In this document: positions 1 through 5,999 of the stretch, piece after piece
How positions within the stretch are numbered: position 1 is the first letter of the stretch
Layout: each line of letters opens with the position of its first letter
Source: Thermoplasmata archaeon
Lineage (GTDB): Archaea; Thermoplasmatota; Thermoplasmata; Thermoplasmatales; Thermoplasmataceae
Reading direction: 5' to 3'
Length of the DNA stretch: 6,845 bases
Assembly (NCBI GenBank): GCA_021806345.1
Contig: JAJZXP010000148.1
Span: 1-6,845 of the forward strand
Notes under the pieces: generated by a model
What the model was told of the DNA's origin: nothing
The model's input: only the letters and a program-made list of their open reading frames with translations
The model's database searches: none
Made by a program: the position numbers and the translations under genes

Positions 1-125
1 GCCTTCAGTGAAGATTTCTGGTTGTTGTCCAGATAAACACCTTCCACTTCTTCTCCTTTTTTTATGTCATATGTTGCCACGCCAACATGGTCATCCTTGG
101 CGTGTACCAAAAATTTGCTGACCAT
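1..125 (-). CDS. UxaA-family SAF-domain protein (altronate dehydratase-type small subunit), N-terminal part
   Basis: This is the first 41 codons of a minus-strand gene that runs off the left edge. The translation begins MVSKFLVHAKDDHVGVATYD and continues with K-K-G-E-E-V. This is the pattern of the SAF domain at the N-terminus of UxaA-like proteins: a short beta strand, then D-x-V-G-V-A, then I-x-x-G-E. In this family the small SAF subunit pairs with a larger catalytic subunit that dehydrates sugar acids such as altronate or galactarate; sulfolactate sulfo-lyase SuyA is a relative. The substrate cannot be told from this fragment. The start at 125 is chosen because it matches where family members usually begin. 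An in-frame ATG at 140 would add five residues (MNIFV). Neither has a clear ribosome binding site, so a leaderless or near-leaderless transcript is possible. The gene is divergent from the transporter at 270. The family call is recognised from the motif pattern only. Confidence 0.72.
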   Translation of the reverse strand, partial: MVSKFLVHAKDDHVGVATYDIKKGEEVEGVYLDNNQKSSLK

Positions 126-170
126 AACGAATATATTCATTTATAATATTAAAATATTGTGCTTAAAAAA

Positions 171-178
171 TATTTATA
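171..178 (-). promoter_or_regulatory. Candidate TATA box for the SAF-domain gene
   Basis: On the minus strand this reads TATAAATA, close to the archaeal TATA consensus. Archaeal TATA boxes usually lie about 25-32 bases before the transcription start. That places the start near 145-150, just ahead of the ATG codons at 140 and 125 and consistent with a very short leader. Other AT-rich matches exist nearby, so the assignment is tentative. Confidence 0.3.
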
Positions 179-208
179 GATTTTTTCTCAATATTTTTTT
201 ACCACAAT

Positions 209-220
209 GTTTATCTATAT
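209..220 (+). promoter_or_regulatory. Candidate TATA box for the transporter-fumarase-SDH operon
   Basis: The sequence gtttatctatat resembles an archaeal TATA element. It predicts a transcript start near 238-244, giving a leader of about 25-30 bases that contains the ribosome binding site at 258-262. No equally good promoter is seen inside the operon, because its genes are separated by 13 bases or fewer. The assignment rests only on sequence and spacing. Confidence 0.3.
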
Positions 221-257
221 GTGTGTGAATATTCATAAGAGATATTTGGAATCTCAT

Positions 258-262
258 GAGGT
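258..262 (+). promoter_or_regulatory. Ribosome binding site of the transporter gene
   Basis: GAGGT at 258-262 is complementary to the anti-Shine-Dalgarno end of 16S rRNA. It lies 7 bases before the ATG at 270 and 10 before the second ATG at 273, so it favours 270 but does not exclude 273. Just upstream, GAGAT (239-243) and ATCTC (251-255) can form a small hairpin next to this site. Confidence 0.55.
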
Positions 263-269
263 CTTATAG

Positions 270-1631
270 ATGATGGAAGGTATTGGGCTCGATAAAAAGA
301 TGTACAGGAAAATACAAGCATCGTCGTTTTTAAGTTTTACAATGGATGCTTACAGTCTTTTGCTAATTGGCTCTTTGGGAGCCTTTGCCCTTAAAGTCTT
401 GCTTCCACCTAATTTTCCAGCCATTTATGATACAGTTTTAACATATTTAACGTTAGGTATTACTGTACTTTTTAGACCTGTCGGTGCAATGATATTTGGA
501 AATAGATCGGACAAATTTGGAAGAAAGGGTGTTATGATTATCACCGTTATCGGATATTCAGTGACAATGTTACTCACAGCATTGGTGCCCGCCTATGCAG
601 TTGCAGGATATGTTGGTTTGATTCTCTTTTTCGGGTTCAGATTGGCACAGGGAATATTTGTCGGTGGGGATCCAACGGGAACTCATCCAATGGCCCTTGA
701 AACAACAAGCAGCAAAAAGAGGGGTTTAATATCTGGATTTATACAGTCAGGATTCTCGGTAGGTAGTTTATCTGCGGCTCTAGTCTTGTTGGCTACAACA
801 ACCTATTTTCAGGTGCCGTTTCTATACACTACTGGATGGAGAATAGCTGCCGCAGTCGGCATAATACCAGCATTTATTGCCCTATACATTAGAATAAGCA
901 TTCCTGAGTCACATATGTTTAATAAAGCAAAGGAAAAAGCCCAGCTGCTAAAGAATCCATTAAAAACTCTCATGACCAAACATTGGAGAATATTTATCCC
1001 CGCCATAATTACAACAATAGGAATGGATTGGATATTTTATTCTACTCAGGGTTTTTATGCTACATATCTTTACACAGTTGTGCATTTTAGCCCAGTCGTT
1101 GGCGCTATAATACTTGTCTACGCTGGAGTAGCTGAGGTTATTGGAACCTTTGTAGGTGGACCACTTGCAGGGCGAATAGGAAGAAAACGTTTTATTGCGC
1201 TTATAGGCGTAATAATTGCAGCTATATCCTATCCGTTATATTTTTACGCTGAGTCGGGATCGTATATATCCGTACTGCTCTTTACAACAGTGCTGGGAGG
1301 AGTTGGACAGATGTACTGGGGTGCCATGCCTATATTTTTGGGTGAAAGGTATCCTACCAACGTGAGGGGAGTAGGAATAGCATTCTCCTGGCACTTCGCT
1401 TTCTTTATAGACTCATGGATCGGCCTAATAATACCTTTCTTCGCTTTTCGATTCTTTTCGGGTACGGTTGCAGGATACGCGCTGACTTCTTCCATATTCG
1501 TCATAATTGGAGCTATTATAATGATATCTGGAGTAGCTTTATCGGTCGGAGAAACAAGAGAAATGAAATTGCCAGAGGAATTACAAATGACCAAAGGAGA
1601 AGAAATTGCTGAAATGCCGGAGGTTGAGTGA
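270..1631 (+). CDS. MFS transporter, metabolite:proton symporter type (probable carboxylate transporter)
   Basis: The product is a 453-residue membrane protein with the hydrophobic pattern of about 12 transmembrane helices, the normal length for the major facilitator superfamily. The first helix carries M-D-A-Y (residues 25-28), similar to the acidic motif in carboxylate:proton symporters. The loop 2-3 signature is at 77-86 (GNRSDKFGRK), with a second copy of the pattern, GPLAGRIGRKR, at 297-307. FRLAQGIFVGGD (123-134) followed by K-K-R-G (149-152), and GERYPTNVRG (358-367), match the MHS/SHS type of MFS protein, which moves organic acids with protons. The hydrophilic C-terminus (about 430-453) is rich in Glu and Lys. 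It is the first gene of the operon, followed directly by fumarase and succinate dehydrogenase, so a C4-dicarboxylate or related acid is a sensible substrate guess. That guess comes from context and is not shown by the sequence. The start at 270 is supported by GAGGT at 258-262. Confidence 0.88.
   Translation: MMEGIGLDKKMYRKIQASSFLSFTMDAYSLLLIGSLGAFALKVLLPPNFPAIYDTVLTYLTLGITVLFRPVGAMIFGNRSDKFGRKGVMIITVIGYSVTMLLTALVPAYAVAGYVGLILFFGFRLAQGIFVGGDPTGTHPMALETTSSKKRGLISGFIQSGFSVGSLSAALVLLATTTYFQVPFLYTTGWRIAAAVGIIPAFIALYIRISIPESHMFNKAKEKAQLLKNPLKTLMTKHWRIFIPAIITTIGMDWIFYSTQGFYATYLYTVVHFSPVVGAIILVYAGVAEVIGTFVGGPLAGRIGRKRFIALIGVIIAAISYPLYFYAESGSYISVLLFTTVLGGVGQMYWGAMPIFLGERYPTNVRGVGIAFSWHFAFFIDSWIGLIIPFFAFRFFSGTVAGYALTSSIFVIIGAIIMISGVALSVGETREMKLPEELQMTKGEEIAEMPEVE
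1619..1624 (+). promoter_or_regulatory. Strong ribosome binding site for fumarase alpha inside the transporter 3' end
   Basis: GGAGGT is the best Shine-Dalgarno match in the window and overlaps the last codons of the transporter. It shows that translation of the next gene is meant to begin at about 1628-1637, although no ATG is there. Candidate starts are GTG at 1628, which forms a GTGA overlap with the transporter stop but lies in the wrong frame, and ACG at 1635, which is in the fumarase frame, 10 bases after the site. Confidence 0.6.
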
Positions 1632-1634
1632 CGG

Positions 1635-2513
1635 ACGCCACCAGAACTATATAAGCTAATAGAAAAAATCTCCGGAGAGCTTTATTATACAGCTCTGACA
1701 AAAATACCTTCGGATACGTCGGAAGCCATAGATACGGCACTAAAAGACGAGACGTCACCTACTGGTAGACAGATTCTCACCTTAATCAAGAAGAATATTG
1801 AAACTGCTGAAGAGAAGGGAAGAATCATCTGCCAAGATACTGGTACCCCGATTTATCTTGTAGAGATAAGCAACTTGGAGATCAACATGACAAAACTCCA
1901 AAAAAGTGTTGAAAACGGAGTTAGAGAAGTAACCAAGAAGTTCGACCTGAGACCAAATATGGTTCACCCTATTTCTCGCTACAATAGTGGAGATAATACG
2001 GGGGTAGGTTCCCCTGAGGTCATTGCGGAGTTTGTCGGCGACGCTAGTAAGTATGTGAAAATAACTGCCCTTCCAAAAGGTTCCGGGTCTGAAAATATGT
2101 GCGCGATTAGAATGCTATCTCCAGCAGATGGGATCAAAGGAATAAAGAAGTTTGTGTTAGAATGGATAGCGGGAATCGGAGGTAAGGGTTGTCCGCCATA
2201 TATCGTTGGGATTGGCATAGGGGGGTCATTTGACCAAGTTGCAAGACTATCAAAAATTGCAGTGTTCAGACCTTTAGATGTGAGAAATTCTGATAAAGAA
2301 ATGGCCCAGCTCGAGAAAGAATTGCTCTCAGAAATTAATAGCTTAGGGGTTGGACCAATGGGCTTAGGAGGAGCGTCCACGGCATTGGGAGTGAATATAG
2401 AATTCGGATATACACACATCAGCAGTTTACCCGTAGCAATAAATATACAGTGTTGGAGAAATGAACGAGCCACCGCTATTATAGACGATAAACTGAAAGT
2501 CGCATTTGGGTGA
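1635..2513 (+). CDS. Class I fumarate hydratase, alpha (N-terminal) subunit; start codon anomalous
   Basis: With fumarase beta this forms the [4Fe-4S] enzyme that converts fumarate to malate in the TCA cycle. Read from ACG 1635 it has 292 residues, close to the family length of about 280. The three cluster cysteines are visible: Cys66 in CQDTGTP, Cys156 in GSGSENMC and Cys186 in GGKGCPP. RPNMVHP (106-112) and GPMGLGGASTALGV (240-253) are also typical. A call beginning at the first standard start codon (TTG 1875 or ATG 1887) would lose about 80 residues, including Cys66, so it cannot be the full protein. Upstream, the frame is open back to the transporter stop at 1629-1631, but contains no ATG, GTG or TTG. 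ACG 1635 lies 10 bases after GGAGGT and gives a natural N-terminus, PPELYKLIEKISG. Alternatives are GTG 1628 with a +1 frameshift before the TAA at 1652, or a sequence error. L-tartrate dehydratase is a homologue, but the SDH context favours fumarase. Confidence 0.85.
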   Translation, partial: TPPELYKLIEKISGELYYTALTKIPSDTSEAIDTALKDETSPTGRQILTLIKKNIETAEEKGRIICQDTGTPIYLVEISNLEINMTKLQKSVENGVREVTKKFDLRPNMVHPISRYNSGDNTGVGSPEVIAEFVGDASKYVKITALPKGSGSENMCAIRMLSPADGIKGIKKFVLEWIAGIGGKGCPPYIVGIGIGGSFDQVARLSKIAVFRPLDVRNSDKEMAQLEKELLSEINSLGVGPMGLGGASTALGVNIEFGYTHISSLPVAINIQCWRNERATAIIDDKLKVAFG

Positions 2514-2517
2514 GAGA

Positions 2518-3093
2518 ATGATAGAACTTGAGACACCATTAAGCAAAGAAGATATAGTTCCACTTGAAGCGGGGGACTGGGTAACTCTCAGCGGAAAAAT
2601 ATTTATAATGAGAGATAGGACTCATTATAGATTATTTGAGGAGAAAGTAGAACCCCCTGAACCTTTAAAAGGATATGCTGTTTTGCATGCTGCCCCGAGT
2701 TATAGGAAGACGAATGGGGAATATGAGATACTTACAGTGGGGCCTACTACAAGCATGAGAATGGAGAAATATACACCAGATTTATTGACGAGATATGGGG
2801 TAAAAGCGATAATAGGAAAAGGAGGGATGGGGGATGAAACCAGGAAGTCCCTACAACTAAATACTGCTATATACCTTGAATACGTTGGCGGAACCTCAGC
2901 TCTTCTTTTAGATCAGATTACAGGGGTTACCGATGTGTGGTGGGAAGACCTTTACGGCGAAGCATTATTTGAAATCAATGTCTTAAAAATGGGACCGATG
3001 CTAGTCTCAATGGATTCCCACGGTAAAGATCTATTCAAGGACGTAAGTAATGCCGCAAAGTTAAAAATAGATAAAATTATAGAAAAATTATAA
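2518..3093 (+). CDS. Class I fumarate hydratase, beta (C-terminal) subunit
   Basis: This 191-residue protein is the partner of the alpha subunit; in one-chain class I fumarases it corresponds to the C-terminal domain. The N-terminus MIELETPLSKEDI with GDWVTLSGKIF (19-29) and RDRTHYRL (32-39) is characteristic. Further family signatures are GPTTSMRMEKYTPDLL (75-90), which lies in the substrate-binding region, and IGKGGMG (99-105). The last part, W-E-D-L-Y-G-E-A-L-F to M-D-S-H-G-K, matches the usual C-terminal block. The start at ATG 2518 is preferred over the in-frame TTG 2506: it lies four bases after the alpha stop, follows GGTGAGAG, and fits the family N-terminus. The close spacing suggests translational coupling that keeps the two subunits in balance. 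Fumarase is favoured over tartrate dehydratase by the adjoining sdh genes. Confidence 0.92.
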   Translation: MIELETPLSKEDIVPLEAGDWVTLSGKIFIMRDRTHYRLFEEKVEPPEPLKGYAVLHAAPSYRKTNGEYEILTVGPTTSMRMEKYTPDLLTRYGVKAIIGKGGMGDETRKSLQLNTAIYLEYVGGTSALLLDQITGVTDVWWEDLYGEALFEINVLKMGPMLVSMDSHGKDLFKDVSNAAKLKIDKIIEKL

Positions 3094-3106
3094 TGGAAGA
3101 GTTTCA

Positions 3107-4828
3107 ATGGAAAAAATAACGAGTGATGTTATAGTAGTGGGTTCTGGGCTTGCAGGACTTAGGGCTGCAATAGAAATCGCAAAAGAATCCAATGAAAGTG
3201 TTCACATTGTATTGATATCTAAAGTGCAGGTAATGCGCTCTCATTCAGTAGCCCCAGAGGGTGGTGCGGCTGCTGTTATGATGGATGGTGATAGTTTTGA
3301 TCGCCATTCTAATGATACCATTATAGGCGGCGACTACTTGAATGATCAAGATGCTGTAGAAGAGTTCGTGAGAGAGGCTCCAAAGGAAATAATTCAACTG
3401 GAACACTGGGGAATGCCATGGTACCGGGATGAAGAGGGGAGACCTGTAACTAGGATATTTGGAGCTCACACCTACGCAAGAACTTTTTTTGCGTATGATA
3501 GAACTGGTTTCTTTTTAATGAAAACCCTTTATGATACCCTTCTTAAATATAAGAACATTGAAATCTATCAGGAAACTTTTGCCATAGACATAATCAACAT
3601 AGACGGAAAATTCCAAGGTTTACTAGCATTCGAGCGACTGAAAGGTAACACCCTGTTCTTCACGGCTAAGGCAATGATTATTGCTACAGGTGGAGTTGGC
3701 AGAATGTATCCTTATTGCACCTACTCTCACACTGTTACTGGAGACGGACTAGCAATGGCTTACAGGAGTGGGGTGAGGCTGAGGGACATGGAATTTCTGC
3801 AGTGGCTTCCTACGACGCTTGTTCCCCAAGGTATACCTGCCACCGAAGCACTAAGGGGACACGGAGCAATCATGATCAATAAAGATGGTGAAAGATTCAT
3901 GAAGAACTATGCTCCAGAAAGAATGGAAATGGCCGCCAGAGACATAGTTACAAGAGCTATGTACAAGGAAGTGCTTGAAGGGAGGGGTGTTGACGGACCT
4001 AGATCCATAAAGTGTGTGCTTCTTGATTCGAGACCAGTCGGGAAAGAAAAACTGGAAACTATCTACAAAACTTTTGTCGAAAATGCTATCAAGTTTCAAG
4101 GTATTGATCCGTTAGAAGAACCAGTGCCTGTCTTTCCGGCTTTCCACTATTCCATGGGTGGTATAGATATTGTTGATCCACTAAGAACAAACACTAATGT
4201 CCAGGGCATATTCTCAGCGGGTGAGGCAGCTAATGAGGGGCTACATGGAGCAAACAGGCTGGGCTCGAACTCTTTGTCATCGTGTTTAGTTACTGGGAAA
4301 TGGGCCGGCAGAAGTGCCATTGCTTACATCAAGCAAGTCATGGATAACAATGGAAAAGATTCACTCACTGAAAGAGCAGGAGAATTAGAAAATAATTTTT
4401 ACAAGCTCGTTAAAAATGAACATGGCGATTCTAATGTATACGACGTAAGAAAAAAAATGCAAAAAAACATGGAAACGAATGTTGGGGTGTTCCGAAATGA
4501 GGGTTCACTTAATCTGGCAGCTACTGCAATCAGAGAATTAGGTGATGAGATAAAAAATATTACAGTAAACGACAAATCGGCTACCTATAACCTCGAATGG
4601 ATAAATGTTCAAGAGGTTAAGAATATGCTAGATTTGGCATTGGTCATTGTTAATTCAGCAAAATTCAGGAAGGAGAGCCGAGGTTCCCATTTCAGAACCG
4701 ATTACCCACAAAGAGATGATAAGAACTTTCTGGTTCATTCACTTGCCCAGTTTAAGAATAACACAGCTGATATTTCTAAGAGACCTGTGAAAATAACAAA
4801 ATGGAAACCTGAAGAGAGGAAGTATTGA
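3107..4828 (+). CDS. sdhA: Succinate dehydrogenase flavoprotein subunit
   Basis: This 573-residue FAD subunit oxidises succinate to fumarate on the membrane surface and passes electrons to SdhB. The FAD-binding loop is GSGLAG (12-17). His46 in R-S-H-S is the expected site of covalent FAD attachment, followed by APEGGAA. The second FAD block is ATGGVGRMY (193-201) with TGDG (211-214). Active-site residues seen by alignment to E. coli SdhA/FrdA are Thr246 and Glu247 (TEALRG), Arg278 (AARDIV), His347 (FHYSMGG) and Arg384 (GANRLGSNSL). The C-terminal signature RGSHFRTDYPQRDD is at 525-538. Two positions are unusual: Leu234 (QWLPTT) where the family has the substrate-binding His of HPT, and His252 in RGHG where RGEG is usual. 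The gene starts 13 bases after fumarase beta. The neighbouring sdhB, sdhC and sdhD rule out the relative L-aspartate oxidase. Fumarate reductase activity cannot be excluded from sequence alone. Confidence 0.95.
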   Translation: MEKITSDVIVVGSGLAGLRAAIEIAKESNESVHIVLISKVQVMRSHSVAPEGGAAAVMMDGDSFDRHSNDTIIGGDYLNDQDAVEEFVREAPKEIIQLEHWGMPWYRDEEGRPVTRIFGAHTYARTFFAYDRTGFFLMKTLYDTLLKYKNIEIYQETFAIDIINIDGKFQGLLAFERLKGNTLFFTAKAMIIATGGVGRMYPYCTYSHTVTGDGLAMAYRSGVRLRDMEFLQWLPTTLVPQGIPATEALRGHGAIMINKDGERFMKNYAPERMEMAARDIVTRAMYKEVLEGRGVDGPRSIKCVLLDSRPVGKEKLETIYKTFVENAIKFQGIDPLEEPVPVFPAFHYSMGGIDIVDPLRTNTNVQGIFSAGEAANEGLHGANRLGSNSLSSCLVTGKWAGRSAIAYIKQVMDNNGKDSLTERAGELENNFYKLVKNEHGDSNVYDVRKKMQKNMETNVGVFRNEGSLNLAATAIRELGDEIKNITVNDKSATYNLEWINVQEVKNMLDLALVIVNSAKFRKESRGSHFRTDYPQRDDKNFLVHSLAQFKNNTADISKRPVKITKWKPEERKY

Positions 4829-4837
4829 GGGTTTAAT

Positions 4838-5584
4838 ATGAATAATTTTAGCGAAGAACTAAGAGTCAAAGTCAGGATTTTAAAACATGAAAACAACCTT
4901 AAAAATGAATACAGGGAGTATTCAATACTTGCTGATAGATTCACAACCGTACTCGATGCGCTTCTGGAAATAAGAGAAAACCAGGATAGCACGATTCAGT
5001 TGAGATACTCGTGCCGAATGGCCATGTGCGGATCTTGTGGAATGAAAATAAATGGGAAACCGAAACTGGCTTGTCAGACTATGATATCAAAGATAGGAAA
5101 CCAAGTAACTATAGAGCCAATGGAACACGTTCCAATCGTAAGAGACCTTGTTCCCGACCTAGATAATTTCTTTCTAAAATATAGAAGTGTAAAACCATAT
5201 CTTATTGAAAAAGATAGAAATATACAAGATAACCCCAACTCAATGAATGTACAGTATCCATACCAGGTAGAAAGATATCTCTCTTCGAATTACTGCATCC
5301 AGTGTGGACTATGTTATTCCGCTTGTCCGATAGTTGGAAGCGATGGACGTTACGTGGGTCCAGCAGCGCTGAATGCTGCATTCAGGTATTCTGCGGATAG
5401 CAGAGATTTTGGAATGAAACAGAGATTGGAGATAGTCAGCGGAAATGAAGGCACGTCAAGGTGTCACTTTGTGGGAGAATGCACTGAAGTCTGTCCCAAA
5501 GAGGTTAATCCATCATACTCAATACAAAAATTAAGAAGAGGCTTTGTAAAAACCGAAATCAGAAAGTTGCTGAGGAAAGAATAA
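4838..5584 (+). CDS. sdhB: Succinate dehydrogenase iron-sulfur subunit
   Basis: This 248-residue subunit carries electrons from FAD to quinone through three clusters. The [2Fe-2S] ligands are Cys59, Cys64, Cys67 and Cys79 (SCRMAMCGSC, then LAC). The [4Fe-4S] ligands are Cys153, Cys156, Cys159 and Cys219. The [3Fe-4S] ligands are Cys163, Cys209 and Cys215. All eleven are in place with E. coli-like spacing, so no cluster is degenerate. His210, next to Cys209, matches the conserved quinone-site His. The Trp that follows the CP motif in ubiquinone-type enzymes is absent (CPIVGSDGRY), which resembles menaquinone-type proteins. KEVNP and the basic C-terminus are normal. The CCG-domain SdhE anchor of Sulfolobus-type enzymes is not encoded here. 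The ATG at 4838 follows GAGGG (4827-4831), which overlaps the sdhA stop. Confidence 0.95.
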   Translation: MNNFSEELRVKVRILKHENNLKNEYREYSILADRFTTVLDALLEIRENQDSTIQLRYSCRMAMCGSCGMKINGKPKLACQTMISKIGNQVTIEPMEHVPIVRDLVPDLDNFFLKYRSVKPYLIEKDRNIQDNPNSMNVQYPYQVERYLSSNYCIQCGLCYSACPIVGSDGRYVGPAALNAAFRYSADSRDFGMKQRLEIVSGNEGTSRCHFVGECTEVCPKEVNPSYSIQKLRRGFVKTEIRKLLRKE

Positions 5585-5998
5585 ATGTACAAAGAGAGTA
5601 ATGACACTTCAAGAAAAGGCGCGATTGAGTGGATTCGCTTTTATAAGAAAGGGACCGGATATTTCGCCTTCGCCATGCATAGGTTCAGCGGGCTTGTAAT
5701 CGTGTTCTATCTTTACCTACATCTGTTCGTTCTATCCAATCTGCTGAAAGGCCCTTCAACATATAATAGTGTATTAACATCAATTACTTATGGCCCTTAC
5801 GATAGTTTCCTGCTTTTAGATGTGTTGCTAGCGTTGGTCATTTTCTATCACGGCGCTAATGGAACTAGGCTTGCACTGAATGAAATAGGAATCGGACTGA
5901 AAAATCATAAGGTTATGTTCTATGTATTCGAGAGTGTTGCAATGGCGGTTTTAGGCTTGTTTCTTTATTATGCATATATGTTCATAGGGGTCGCATAG
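5585..5998 (+). CDS. sdhC: Succinate dehydrogenase cytochrome b membrane anchor, SdhC-like
   Basis: This 137-residue membrane protein has about three hydrophobic segments (roughly 27-53, 74-97 and 110-135), the usual plan for an anchor that holds SdhAB on the membrane and forms the quinone site. MHRFSGL (31-37) matches the H-R-x-S-G motif that lines the quinone pocket. His46 in the first helix and His89 in YHGANG in the second are the likely heme b ligands. The second His of the bacterial H-x-x-x-G-x-R-H motif is Leu96 here. The ATG directly abuts the sdhB stop, and GAGG at 5572-5575 within sdhB serves as ribosome binding site, so translation is likely coupled. Membrane topology was judged by eye. 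The name follows gene order and the HRxSG motif. Confidence 0.87.
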   Translation: MYKESNDTSRKGAIEWIRFYKKGTGYFAFAMHRFSGLVIVFYLYLHLFVLSNLLKGPSTYNSVLTSITYGPYDSFLLLDVLLALVIFYHGANGTRLALNEIGIGLKNHKVMFYVFESVAMAVLGLFLYYAYMFIGVA

Positions 5999-5999
5999 T

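Larger units (their letters stand above)
126..269. promoter_or_regulatory. Divergent AT-rich promoter region
   Basis: This non-coding spacer separates the minus-strand SAF-domain gene from the plus-strand transporter operon. It is very AT-rich. It holds a TATA-like sequence for each direction: 171-178 reads tataaata on the minus strand, and 209-220 reads gtttatctatat on the plus strand. It also contains two perfect 10-base palindromes, GAATATATTC at 129-138 and TGAATATTCA at 226-235. Each lies close to the likely transcription start of one of the two genes, where a dimeric regulator could bind. In such AT-rich DNA, short palindromes also arise by chance, so the operator role is only a suggestion. 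Confidence 0.5.

Noticed and set aside
1629..1631. TGA read as selenocysteine or readthrough to make a transporter-fumarase fusion protein.
   Set aside because: The transporter and fumarase share a frame across this TGA, but there is no visible selenocysteine insertion element, the transporter has a normal length, and a strong ribosome binding site precedes the junction. Separate initiation is simpler.
1244..1758. Overlapping minus-strand frames (1244-1594 and 1516-1758) and a plus-strand frame (1415-1612) in the transporter and fumarase region.
   Set aside because: They are shadows of the transporter and fumarase genes with no recognisable domains.
1875..2513. Fumarase alpha starting at TTG 1875 or ATG 1887.
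   Set aside because: This would remove the CQDTG cysteine needed for the Fe-S cluster and about 80 residues that are plainly coding.
1979..2563. 194-codon open frame on the minus strand opposite fumarase alpha.
   Set aside because: It is the mirror of a well-recognised gene, shows no family motif and no ribosome binding site.
3245..4992. Minus-strand frames at 3245-3469, 3851-4099 and 4735-4992.
   Set aside because: They lie opposite sdhA and sdhB, whose motifs account for the sequence; none has a plausible start signal or product.
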